From: Zoogloeaceae bacterium G21618-S1
GTDB taxonomy: Bacteria; Pseudomonadota; Gammaproteobacteria; Burkholderiales; Rhodocyclaceae
Reading direction: 5' to 3'
Assembly: GCA_027214125.1 (NCBI GenBank)
Contig: JAPWHF010000009.1
Coordinates: forward strand, 62,001 to 126,000
Length of the DNA: 64,000 nt
This document shows, piece by piece, positions 57,038-64,000 of the stretch. Position 1 is the first letter of the stretch; each line of letters starts with the position of its first letter. The position numbers were made by a program, and so were the translations under genes. Below the pieces are notes generated by a model that was given only the letters and a program-made list of their open reading frames with translations, was not told where the DNA came from and did no database searches.

Positions 57038-57066
57038 GGGCGACCGCCCGAAAACTGCGGTCGCCC
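57038..57066 (-). terminator. Hairpin between narI and narX
   Basis: Perfect 10-base arms GGGCGACCGC (57038-57047) and GCGGTCGCCC (57057-57066) enclose a 9-base loop. On the minus strand it is followed by GTTTCC, only a weak T-run. It could be a partial terminator or an mRNA-stability element between narGHJI and narXL. Confidence 0.55.
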
Positions 57067-57085
57067 CGGGGTGTTGCACAAGGCG

Positions 57086-57778
57086 TCAGACCGTCCGACG
57101 CTTGGTACGCACAATCTGGTAAGCACGGCCCACATAGCTCAGCGGCGCGGTCAGGATGTGCACCAGGCGCGTAAAGGGGAAGATGAGGAACACCGTCATG
57201 CCAAAGAAGATGTGCGCCCGGAAGATCGGATCGACCGTCGCCAGCAGCTCAGGCTGTGGATTGAGCAGCAGGATGCTCTTGACCCACTCTGCCAGCAGGA
57301 GCATCACCGACGGATCATTGTGGTTGGCATGCCCGATCGAAAACGGCACCGTCATCAACCCGAGCAGCAGCGTAAGCATCAACCAGGAGATGACGAACAT
57401 GTCGTTCTTGCGGCCGGTGGCGCGAATGCGCGGGTTGAACATGCGGCGCGACCAGAGCATGGCGCCGCCCACAAGGCACATCAGGCCGAACACGATGCCG
57501 GCGGTGATGGCGATCCACTGGTGGGTCATGTCCGAAATGCCCAGCCCCAGCCACAGGCCATGCGGCAATACGAGACCGGCAAAGTGGCCGGCGAAGATCG
57601 ACAGGATACCGATGTGGAACAGATTGCTGGCGACCACCATGCTTTTCTTCGACAGCAGCATGGAAGAGTCGGTCTTCCAGGTGTATTGCTGGTAGTCGAA
57701 GCGGATCCAGCTGGCCACCACGAAGACGGTCAGACAAATGTACGGATAGACCGCGAACAGGAATTTCATCAAAGACAT
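57086..57778 (-). CDS. narI: Respiratory nitrate reductase gamma subunit
   Basis: 230-aa membrane cytochrome b that oxidises quinol and passes electrons to NarH. It has five hydrophobic helices. The di-heme histidines include His55 and His65 in NLFHIGILSIFAGHFAG and C-terminal histidines in FRAHIFFGM and FTRLVHILTAPLSY. It starts 10 bases after narJ. Confidence 0.97.
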   Translation of the reverse strand: MSLMKFLFAVYPYICLTVFVVASWIRFDYQQYTWKTDSSMLLSKKSMVVASNLFHIGILSIFAGHFAGLVLPHGLWLGLGISDMTHQWIAITAGIVFGLMCLVGGAMLWSRRMFNPRIRATGRKNDMFVISWLMLTLLLGLMTVPFSIGHANHNDPSVMLLLAEWVKSILLLNPQPELLATVDPIFRAHIFFGMTVFLIFPFTRLVHILTAPLSYVGRAYQIVRTKRRTV

Positions 57779-57788
57779 GTCACTCTCC

Positions 57789-58337
57789 TCACGCTGCCAG
57801 GCGGGTCAGCGTGCCGTGGGTTTCGAGAATGCGGATCAGCGGTGCGTAGGGACTGCCCGCCTTTTCCAGGTTTTGCGCCAGCACCGTGAAGATCTTCGCC
57901 ACATCGGCGAGGAACACCTTTGCGCCCTGCGCGTCGAGCTGCGACACGAACTCCAGCATCAGCGGCAGGAAGTCGGGGATCTCCGTTTCTTCATGCGTGA
58001 AACCGTAGGACTTGTAGTACTCGGACAAATCGATCAGCGCCGGACCGCGGTTCTTGTCGTCACCGAACAGGTGATGCGTCAGGTGCAGGCTGTGGTCGGG
58101 CACCATGTCGAAGGTGGCCACGTAGGCCGCTTCGCGTTCAGTCGCATCCTGCACGATCAGCGCGTCGATGAAGGTCGCGATGATCTGGCGATCGGCCAGC
58201 GAGAACACGTTGTCGCGGTCGATCTCGGCCAGCCAGACAAGCGCCGTCCCGTGTTCGGTCACGGCGTTGTCCAGTTCGCGGACCAGATCCTGGTTCGGAT
58301 AATCCAGCAACTCGGCGATCAGTTTGTAGGTCTGCAT
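57789..58337 (-). CDS. narJ: Nitrate reductase assembly chaperone
   Basis: 182-aa TorD-like chaperone that helps insert the molybdenum cofactor into NarG before membrane attachment. Recognisable segments are AELLDYPNQDL, DHSLHLTHHLFGDDKNRGPAL and LPDFLPLMLEF-like EIPDFLPLMLEFVSQL. The ATG at 58337 has GGAGG upstream. It begins 13 bases after narH. Confidence 0.96.
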   Translation of the reverse strand: MQTYKLIAELLDYPNQDLVRELDNAVTEHGTALVWLAEIDRDNVFSLADRQIIATFIDALIVQDATEREAAYVATFDMVPDHSLHLTHHLFGDDKNRGPALIDLSEYYKSYGFTHEETEIPDFLPLMLEFVSQLDAQGAKVFLADVAKIFTVLAQNLEKAGSPYAPLIRILETHGTLTRLAA

Positions 58338-58350
58338 GGGTCGGTCCTCC

Positions 58351-59922
58351 TCAGTACTGTTCGCCGGACGCGTCATGCGTCGGCTCGGCCAGCGGCGCGA
58401 GTTCGCGCGACTCGACTGTTTCTTTGCGGCGGGCCGGGAACAGGGCGTTGTTGGTCACGCCCAGCGACGACGCATTGCCGAAGGTAAAGCCGGTCTGACC
58501 CTGGAAGCCGTAGTAGTCATCGAGGCGCTCTTCTTCTTTCGAGCTCGGGATGACGAAACGGTCTTCGTAGTTGGCGATGGCCAGGTAGCGGTACATCTCC
58601 TTGGCCATGTCCTCGGTCATGCCGGTGGCGTCGAGCGCACGGGTATCGGGCTTGCCATCGACATGGATCGAGCGCTGGTAGGAGCGCATGGCGATCATGC
58701 GGTTGAGCGCGCTGACGATCGGCGCTTCCTTGCCGGCGGTGAGCAGGTTGGCCAGATACTGCACCGGCAGACGCATCGCTTCGGCCTTGGGCAACACACC
58801 ATCGGCTTCGGTCGGCAGGTTCTTCTGGTCGATCTGCGACTGCACCGGCGAGAGCGGCGGCACATACCAGATCATCGGCAGCGTGCGGTACTCGGGGTGC
58901 AGCGGGAAGGCGATCTTCCACTCCACGGCCATCTTGTAGATGGGCGACTTCTGCGCGGCGAGGATCCAGTCGTCGCTGATGCCGTCTTTCTTGGCCTGGG
59001 CGATGATCTTCGGATCGAACGGATCGACGAACATGTCCAGGTGGTTCTGGTAAAGATCCTGGGTATCGTCGGCGCTGGCCGCGGCTTCAATCTTGTCGGC
59101 GTCGTACAGAATGATGCCGTTGTAGCGGATGCGGCCCACGCAGGTTTCCGAGCACACGGTCGGCAAACCGTTCTCGACGCGCGGGTAGCAGCCGATACAC
59201 TTCTCGGCCTTGGACGACTCCCAGTTGAAGAACACCTTCTTGTACGGGCAGCCGGAGATGCACATCCGCCAGCCGCGGCAACGGTCCTGGTCGGACAGCA
59301 CGATGCCGTCTTCTTCACGCTTATAGAGCGCGCCCGACGGGCAGGAGGCGACACAGGCCGGGTTGATGCAGTGGTTGCAGATGCGCGGCAGATACATGTG
59401 GAAGGTGTTTTCGAACTGCTTGTACATCTCCTTCTGCATGTTGGCGAAGTTGGCGTCGCGCGAGCGCGAGGCAAATTCGCCGGCCAGATCGTCTTCCCAG
59501 TTCGGGCCCCAGGTGACTTTGTCCATCTTCTCGCCGGTAATCTGCGAGATCGGGCGTGCGGTCGGCGCGGCCTCGGACAGCGGTGCGTTCTGCAAACGGG
59601 CGTAGTCGAAGGAGAACGGTTCGTAGTAGTCGTCGATCTCGGGAAGGTTGGGGTTGGCGAAGATCTGCACGATCTTCTTCACCCGGCCACCGGCCTTGAG
59701 TTCGAGCTTGCCGTTGATCTTCTCCCAGCCGCCCTTCCATTTTTCCTGGTCTTCCCACTGCTTCGGATAGCCGATGCCGGGCTTGGACTCGACGTTGTTG
59801 AACCAGGCGTATTCCATGCCCTTGCGGTTGGTCCACACGTTTTTGCAGGTCACCGAGCAGGTGTGGCAACCAATGCACTTGTCGAGGTTGAATACCATCG
59901 CGAATTGCGCGCGGATTTTCAT
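58351..59922 (-). CDS. narH: Respiratory nitrate reductase beta subunit
   Basis: 523-aa electron-transfer subunit with four iron-sulfur clusters. The first set of ligands is CIGCHTCSVTCKNVW. Others are in CNHCINPACVASCPSGA, CRGWRMCISGCPYKK (the Trp marks the [3Fe-4S] cluster) and CIGCYPRVENGLPTVCSETC (read in parts). The ATG at 59922 with AGGAG upstream is preferred over an in-frame extension into the repeat element. It follows narG by 90 bases, a gap occupied by a REP doublet. Confidence 0.98.
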   Translation of the reverse strand: MKIRAQFAMVFNLDKCIGCHTCSVTCKNVWTNRKGMEYAWFNNVESKPGIGYPKQWEDQEKWKGGWEKINGKLELKAGGRVKKIVQIFANPNLPEIDDYYEPFSFDYARLQNAPLSEAAPTARPISQITGEKMDKVTWGPNWEDDLAGEFASRSRDANFANMQKEMYKQFENTFHMYLPRICNHCINPACVASCPSGALYKREEDGIVLSDQDRCRGWRMCISGCPYKKVFFNWESSKAEKCIGCYPRVENGLPTVCSETCVGRIRYNGIILYDADKIEAAASADDTQDLYQNHLDMFVDPFDPKIIAQAKKDGISDDWILAAQKSPIYKMAVEWKIAFPLHPEYRTLPMIWYVPPLSPVQSQIDQKNLPTEADGVLPKAEAMRLPVQYLANLLTAGKEAPIVSALNRMIAMRSYQRSIHVDGKPDTRALDATGMTEDMAKEMYRYLAIANYEDRFVIPSSKEEERLDDYYGFQGQTGFTFGNASSLGVTNNALFPARRKETVESRELAPLAEPTHDASGEQY

Positions 59923-59941
59923 TTGATTCTCCTGTTCCTTC

Positions 59942-60003
59942 GTAGGGCGGGTGTCAGCCCGCCGCCTTCGTCGCATGCTGTGGCGGGTTGAAACCCGCCC
60001 TAC
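59942..60003. repeat. REP doublet (REPIN-like) between narG and narH
   Basis: Two 22-base units beginning with GTAG and each able to form a small hairpin (GGCGGG...CCCGCC) are arranged head to head: one on the plus strand from 59942, one on the minus strand from 60003. They differ at two positions and are separated by about 18 bases, so the whole 62-base element can fold into one long hairpin. A GTAG head plus a GC hairpin in inverted pairs is the form of RAYT-associated REP sequences. No RAYT transposase gene is in the window. Confidence 0.75.
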
Positions 60004-60012
60004 GTCGTGTGC

Positions 60013-63000
60013 TTATTTCGAGCCGATGCCCTCGGGGTTGCGCTGAGCCTCGCGTTCATCCGTCAGCGGCCGCTCGAGCCAGTCGATGTCCTGGTCCTCG
60101 ATCTTGTGCAGCACCACCATCTCGTCACGCTGGCAGCCCACCGTGCCGTAATAGTTGAAGCTGTACGACAACTGGGCATAGCCGCCGACCATGTTGGTCG
60201 GCTTGACCACCACTCGGGTGACCGAGTTGAGGATGCCGCCGCGCTTGCCGGTGGTGTTCGAGCCGGGCACGTTGATGTTCTTTTCCTGAGCGTGGTACAT
60301 CAACGCCATGCCGCGCGGCACACGCTGAGAGACCACTGCCCGGGCCACCGTCGCACCGTTGGAATTGATCGCCTCGACCCAATCGTTGTCGCGGATGCCG
60401 ACCGTCGCCGCCTCTTCTTCCGACAGCCAGATGTAGGGGCCGCCGCGGAACAGGTTGAGCATGCGCAGGTTGTCCTGGTAGCTCGAGTGGATGCCCCACT
60501 TGGAATGCGGCGTGATCCACGACAGCGTCAAGTGCGGTTTGGCGCGGACGCTGGCCGGCACATTGTCGTGAGCCTTGAGGTCGACCGGCGGCTTGAAGGT
60601 GCAGAAGCCCTCGCCGAAATCGAGGAACCACTCGTGATCCTGATAGAAGTGCGCGCGGCCGGTCAGCGTGCGGAACGGGATGTGCTCATGGATGTTGGTG
60701 TAACCCGCGGTGTATGACACCGTCTCGGACTCGATCCCCGACCAGGTCGGCGCGGTAATGATCTTGCGCGGCTGGGCGACGATGTCGCGGAAGGTGATCT
60801 TGTCTTCATGACGGCCGGCGTACAGATGGTGGTGATCGATGCCGGTCTTCTTCGACAGCGCGCTCCACGACTTGTGTGCCACTTCGCCATTGGTCTCCGG
60901 CGCCATACGCATGATCGCGTCGCACACGTAGATGTCTTCTTCGAGCGACGGCATGCCTTTCGAGACGCCCTCTTCCGTCACCGTGTAATTGCACTTCTTG
61001 AGCTCTTCGTACTCGGCCTCGGTGTTCCAGTCGATACCTTTGACGTTGTTGCCCAGTTCGACCATCAAGGGCCCAAGCGCGATGTACTTGTTGTAGGTGC
61101 TGACGTAATCGCGATCGACCACCTTGAGGATCGGCATGGTCTTGCCCGGAATCGGCTCGCACTCGCCCAGTTTCCAGTCGCGCGCTTCGCCCAGCGGCTG
61201 CGCCAGTTCCATGGCCGAGTCGTGCTGCATGGGCAGTGCGACCAGATCCTTGGCGTTGGGCAGGTGCTTGGCAGCCAGTTTGGAGAACTCTTTCGACAGG
61301 CGCTTGAAGATCTGCCAGTCGGATTTGGACTCCCAACCCGGCGTGACGGCTTCACCCAGCGGGTGGATGAAGGGGTGCATGTCGGTGGTGTTGAGGTCGT
61401 TCTTCTCGTACCAGGTGGCGGTCGGCAGAATGATGTCCGAATAAGCGCCGGTGGAGTTGAGGCGGAAGTTGATGTCCACCATCAGATCCAGCTTGCCGGT
61501 CGGGCCCTCTTCATGCCACTTCACTTCCTTGCAGCCGTTGCCGGCGCCGCCCTCGCTCATCACGCCGTTCTGCGCGCCGAGCAGGTGCTTGAGGAAGTAT
61601 TCGTGCCCCTTGGCGGACGAGCCGATGAGATTGGCGCGCCACACGATCAGGTTGCGCGGCCAGTTTTCCTCGGCATCTGGATCGGCAAACGCCATGTCCA
61701 GCTTGCCGCTCTTGAGCTGCTCGACCACGTACTTGGACACACCGGCTTCATCGGTGGCGCCCGCCTTTTCGGCTTCGGCGACCAGCTCGACCGGGTTGCG
61801 GTTGAAGTGCGGCATCGACGGCAGCCAACCCATGCGGGTGGCCTTGACGTTGTAATCGGCCAGGGTCAGGCCCTTGTTACGGTTCTTGCCGGCCGGCGAC
61901 ATCAGCGCGTCGGCGTCGATGGTCTCGTAGCGCCACTGGTCGGTGTGGAAATACCAGTAGGACGTGGAGTTCATGTGGCGCGGCGGACGCTGCCAGTCGA
62001 GCGCGAAGGCGATCGGTGCCCAGCCCGCTTGCGGACGCAGTTTTTCCTGGCCCACATAGTGCGCCCAGCCGCCGCCGGTCTGACCCACGCAGCCGCACAT
62101 GTGCAGCAGGTTCATGATCGAGCGGTAGGCCAGATCGTTGTGATACCAGTGGTTGATGGCCGCACCCATGATGACCATGGACTTGCCCTTGGTGCGCGAG
62201 GCGTTGTCGGCAAACTCGCGGCCGGTGCGCTCCATGTCAGCGGCTTTGACGCCGGTGTACTTGGCGGCCCAGGCCGGGGTGTAGGCCACATCGGCGTCGT
62301 CATAGGACGAGGCCACATTGCCGCCACCGAGGCCACGATCGATACCGTATTGCGCCACTTGCAGGTCGAACACCGAGGCGATGTAAACCGTTTCGCCCGA
62401 AGCCAGCGTCAGCTGACGCACCGGCACATTGCGATACAGCAGGTCTTCTTCGCCCGGCGTAAAGTGCGGGAAACCGACCGACACCACGGCGTCGCGGTTG
62501 TCAATGCAGGTCAGCTCCGCTTCGGTCTCGGCTTGGTCGGCGCCGGTTTTCTCGAGCAGGTTCCACTTGCCCTCTTCGCCCCAACGGAAACCGATCGAAC
62601 CGTTCGGCGCGATAAATCGCTTGCCCTTGCTGTCGAAAACAATGGTTTTCCACTCGGGGTTGTTGGCTTCGCCCAGGCCGCCATCGAAGTCAGAGGCGCG
62701 CAGGTTACGGTCGCTGACGAAGCCGTCGCCATGGGCGCGCAGGATGACCTGCATCGGGAAGTCAGTGTACTTGCGGGCATATTCCTGGAAATACGGGTCT
62801 TGCTTGTCGATGTAGAACTCTTTGAGCGCCACATGGCCCATGGCCAGGAAGGCTGCGCCGTCGGTACCCTGCTTGACCGGCATCCACAGGTCGGCAAACT
62901 TCACGTACTCGGCGTAGTCCGGCGCCATCGAGACAATCTTGGTGCCCTTGTAGCGCACCTCGGTGGCGAAGTGGGCATCCGGCGTGCGGGTCATCGGCAG

Positions 63001-63768
63001 GTTGGCGCCGGTGATGATCAGGTAGGTCGAGTTGTACCAGTCGGCCGCTTCGGGCACGTCGGTCTGCTCGCCCCAGGTCTGGGGGCTGGCCGCCGGCAAG
63101 TCGCAATACCAGTCATAGAAAGAACCGCAGGCGGCACCGATCAGCGACAGATAGCGCGAACCGGCGGCGTAGGAAATCATCGACATCGCGGGGATCGGCG
63201 AGAAACCGTAGATGCGGTCCGGGCCCCACTTCTTGATGGTGTAGACGTTGGCCGCGGCGACGATCTCGCTGACTTCATTCCAGCTCGTGCGGACAAAGCC
63301 GCCCAGACCACGCACACGCACGTATTTGTCGCGCTTCTTCTCGTCTTTCTGGATCGCCGCCCAGGCTTCGACCGGGTCCTTGCCACTCTGGCGCTCGGCA
63401 CGATACAGCTCGAGCAGACGACCACGGATCATCGGATGCTTGATGCGGTGCGGCGAGTACAGATACCACGAGAACGAAGCACCCCGCTGACAGCCGCGCG
63501 GCTCGTGATTGGGCAGATCTTCGCGGGTACGCGGGTAGTCGGTCTGCTGCATCTCGAAGGACACCAGGCCATTTTTGACGAAAATCCGCCACGAACAGCC
63601 GCCGGTGCAGTTCACGCCATGGGTGGAACGCACCACCTTGTCGTGACGCCAGCGGTTGCGGTAGGCGTCTTCCCAGTTGCGGTCTTCGTTGGTGACGATA
63701 CCGTGGCCATTGGAGAAGGTGTCCTTGACGCGGTCGAGGAACTTCAGGCGGTCGAGAAAATGACTCAT
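60013..63768 (-). CDS. narG: Respiratory nitrate reductase alpha subunit
   Basis: 1251-aa molybdenum enzyme that reduces nitrate to nitrite on the cytoplasmic face of the membrane. The FS0 cluster ligands are His50, Cys54, Cys58 (HGVNCTGGCSW) and Cys93 (RGCQRGA), at the same numbering as in E. coli. The Mo-ligand Asp is in FYDWYCDLPAASPQTWG. Full-length, with no frameshift. An AAGGAG ribosome-binding site precedes the ATG. It is preceded by narK on the same strand. Confidence 0.99.
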   Translation of the reverse strand: MSHFLDRLKFLDRVKDTFSNGHGIVTNEDRNWEDAYRNRWRHDKVVRSTHGVNCTGGCSWRIFVKNGLVSFEMQQTDYPRTREDLPNHEPRGCQRGASFSWYLYSPHRIKHPMIRGRLLELYRAERQSGKDPVEAWAAIQKDEKKRDKYVRVRGLGGFVRTSWNEVSEIVAAANVYTIKKWGPDRIYGFSPIPAMSMISYAAGSRYLSLIGAACGSFYDWYCDLPAASPQTWGEQTDVPEAADWYNSTYLIITGANLPMTRTPDAHFATEVRYKGTKIVSMAPDYAEYVKFADLWMPVKQGTDGAAFLAMGHVALKEFYIDKQDPYFQEYARKYTDFPMQVILRAHGDGFVSDRNLRASDFDGGLGEANNPEWKTIVFDSKGKRFIAPNGSIGFRWGEEGKWNLLEKTGADQAETEAELTCIDNRDAVVSVGFPHFTPGEEDLLYRNVPVRQLTLASGETVYIASVFDLQVAQYGIDRGLGGGNVASSYDDADVAYTPAWAAKYTGVKAADMERTGREFADNASRTKGKSMVIMGAAINHWYHNDLAYRSIMNLLHMCGCVGQTGGGWAHYVGQEKLRPQAGWAPIAFALDWQRPPRHMNSTSYWYFHTDQWRYETIDADALMSPAGKNRNKGLTLADYNVKATRMGWLPSMPHFNRNPVELVAEAEKAGATDEAGVSKYVVEQLKSGKLDMAFADPDAEENWPRNLIVWRANLIGSSAKGHEYFLKHLLGAQNGVMSEGGAGNGCKEVKWHEEGPTGKLDLMVDINFRLNSTGAYSDIILPTATWYEKNDLNTTDMHPFIHPLGEAVTPGWESKSDWQIFKRLSKEFSKLAAKHLPNAKDLVALPMQHDSAMELAQPLGEARDWKLGECEPIPGKTMPILKVVDRDYVSTYNKYIALGPLMVELGNNVKGIDWNTEAEYEELKKCNYTVTEEGVSKGMPSLEEDIYVCDAIMRMAPETNGEVAHKSWSALSKKTGIDHHHLYAGRHEDKITFRDIVAQPRKIITAPTWSGIESETVSYTAGYTNIHEHIPFRTLTGRAHFYQDHEWFLDFGEGFCTFKPPVDLKAHDNVPASVRAKPHLTLSWITPHSKWGIHSSYQDNLRMLNLFRGGPYIWLSEEEAATVGIRDNDWVEAINSNGATVARAVVSQRVPRGMALMYHAQEKNINVPGSNTTGKRGGILNSVTRVVVKPTNMVGGYAQLSYSFNYYGTVGCQRDEMVVLHKIEDQDIDWLERPLTDEREAQRNPEGIGSK

Positions 63769-63784
63769 CGATGACTCCTTGTTA

Positions 63785-63802
63785 CGGGGGCCCGTGCCCC
63801 CG
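63785..63802. other. GC-rich hairpin in the narK-narG gap
   Basis: CGGGGGC (63785-63791) and GCCCCCG (63796-63802) form a 7-bp all-GC stem with a 4-base loop. On the minus strand it lies 37 bases after the narK stop and 16 bases before the narG ATG. There is no T-run, so an mRNA-stability or processing role is more likely than termination. Confidence 0.5.
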
Positions 63803-63838
63803 GCGATTCAATCGTTTCTGGGCGGCGCACGGCGCCGG

Positions 63839-64000
63839 TCAGGGGTTCTTGAATTCGGCCTTCGGGCCGAGGTAGAACCACCAGTTCAACAACAGGCTGA
63901 GGAAATAGAAAACGGCAAACCCGTAGAAGGCGATTTCCGGCGCACCCGCCTTGATCTGGCTACCAATCAACACCGGCGCAATGAAAGCGCCGTAGGCGGC
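63839..64000 (-). CDS. narK: Nitrate/nitrite transporter NarK, C-terminal end only
   Basis: The last 53 codons of a reading frame that continues past the window edge. The visible part contains the final membrane helix (IAFYGFAVFYFLSLLLNWWFYL) and ends GPKAEFKNP, which fits the C-terminus of NarK major-facilitator nitrate/nitrite transporters. It lies directly upstream of narG, the expected position. Identity rests on the short segment plus context. Confidence 0.8.
   Translation of the reverse strand, partial: AAYGAFIAPVLIGSQIKAGAPEIAFYGFAVFYFLSLLLNWWFYLGPKAEFKNP

Noticed and set aside
57018-57085. Search for an FNR or NarL box in front of narX
   Set aside because: No TTGAT-N4-ATCAA or convincing NarL heptamer pair was found in the gap. 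The operon promoter is probably upstream of narK, outside the window.
60808-63774. Very long open frame (988 codons) opposite narG
   Set aside because: It mirrors narG on the other strand and encodes no recognisable domains. Long antisense frames are a by-product of high GC and codon bias. The same applies to the 903-codon frame opposite lpdA-sucB and the 817-codon frame opposite the permease.
1-64000. Search for CRISPR arrays, toxin-antitoxin pairs, phage or transposon genes, or defence systems
   Set aside because: No direct-repeat arrays, transposases, integrases or known defence domains were seen. The window reads as conserved chromosomal backbone.

Overview
The window is a core-genome segment of a high-GC Gram-negative bacterium, most likely a denitrifying betaproteobacterium of the Rhodocyclales (Azoarcus/Thauera/Denitromonas type). 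That placement is an inference. It rests on the gene order rne - rluC - HAD - Rieske - methylase - maf - yceD - rpmF - plsX - fabHDG - acpP - fabF - rpoE - mucABCD - lepA, on the sdhCDAB - sdhE - gltA - odhAB - lpd cluster, and on a narK-narGHJI-narXL cluster. I see no prophage, insertion sequence, CRISPR array or defence island.

Layout. 1-5.2 kb (minus strand): the envelope-stress sigma-factor operon rpoE-rseA-rseB-rseC-mucD, a glutaredoxin-like gene and the 5' part of lepA. 5.4-7.0 kb: nadB, divergent from rpoE. 7.0-13.5 kb (minus): yceD-rpmF, then plsX-fabH-fabD-fabG-acpP-fabF and a YgfX-like gene. 13.6-14.9 kb (plus): maf and an RsmI-like methylase. 14.9-16.8 kb (minus): rluC, a HAD phosphatase and a Rieske protein. 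17.2-20.2 kb: rne. 20.3-22.8 kb (minus): uvrB and a low-molecular-weight tyrosine phosphatase. 23-24.2 kb: an aspartate/aromatic aminotransferase. 24.3-26.2 kb: an unusual single-pass AsmA-like protein. 26.3 kb: tRNA-Asn with a perfect consensus promoter, then moaA. 27.7-37.3 kb (minus): lipoprotein, rmuC, a large FtsX-type permease, an M20 amidohydrolase, a DinG/YoaA helicase, a short secretin-like protein and zapE.

37.4-48.8 kb (minus) is a TCA-cycle block. It runs from a GntR/HutC-type regulator through succinate dehydrogenase (sdhCDAB), its flavinylation factor sdhE, citrate synthase and the complete 2-oxoglutarate dehydrogenase complex. Divergent from the regulator lies mdh, followed by a CitE-like lyase. 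A perfect 26-bp palindrome between gntR and mdh is the obvious candidate operator. 51-53.7 kb holds a probable lysine-catabolic pair: lysine 6-dehydrogenase-like and an ALDH7-family semialdehyde dehydrogenase.

54-64 kb (minus) is the respiratory nitrate reductase locus: the narK 3' end, narG, narH, narJ, narI, the NarX/NarL two-component system, and a small DGC-domain putative zinc-binding protein whose start overlaps the narL stop. A REP-doublet (REPIN-like) element sits between narG and narH. MoaA at 26.5 kb makes the precursor of the molybdenum cofactor that NarG needs, and the TCA block would supply electrons to the quinone pool used by NarGHI.

Most genes are ordinary housekeeping genes. 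The observations most worth a second look are the palindromic operator, the REPIN in the nar operon, the DGC protein coupled to narXL, the orphan AsmA-like and secretin-like proteins, and several terminator-like hairpins placed at gene boundaries inside conserved clusters.
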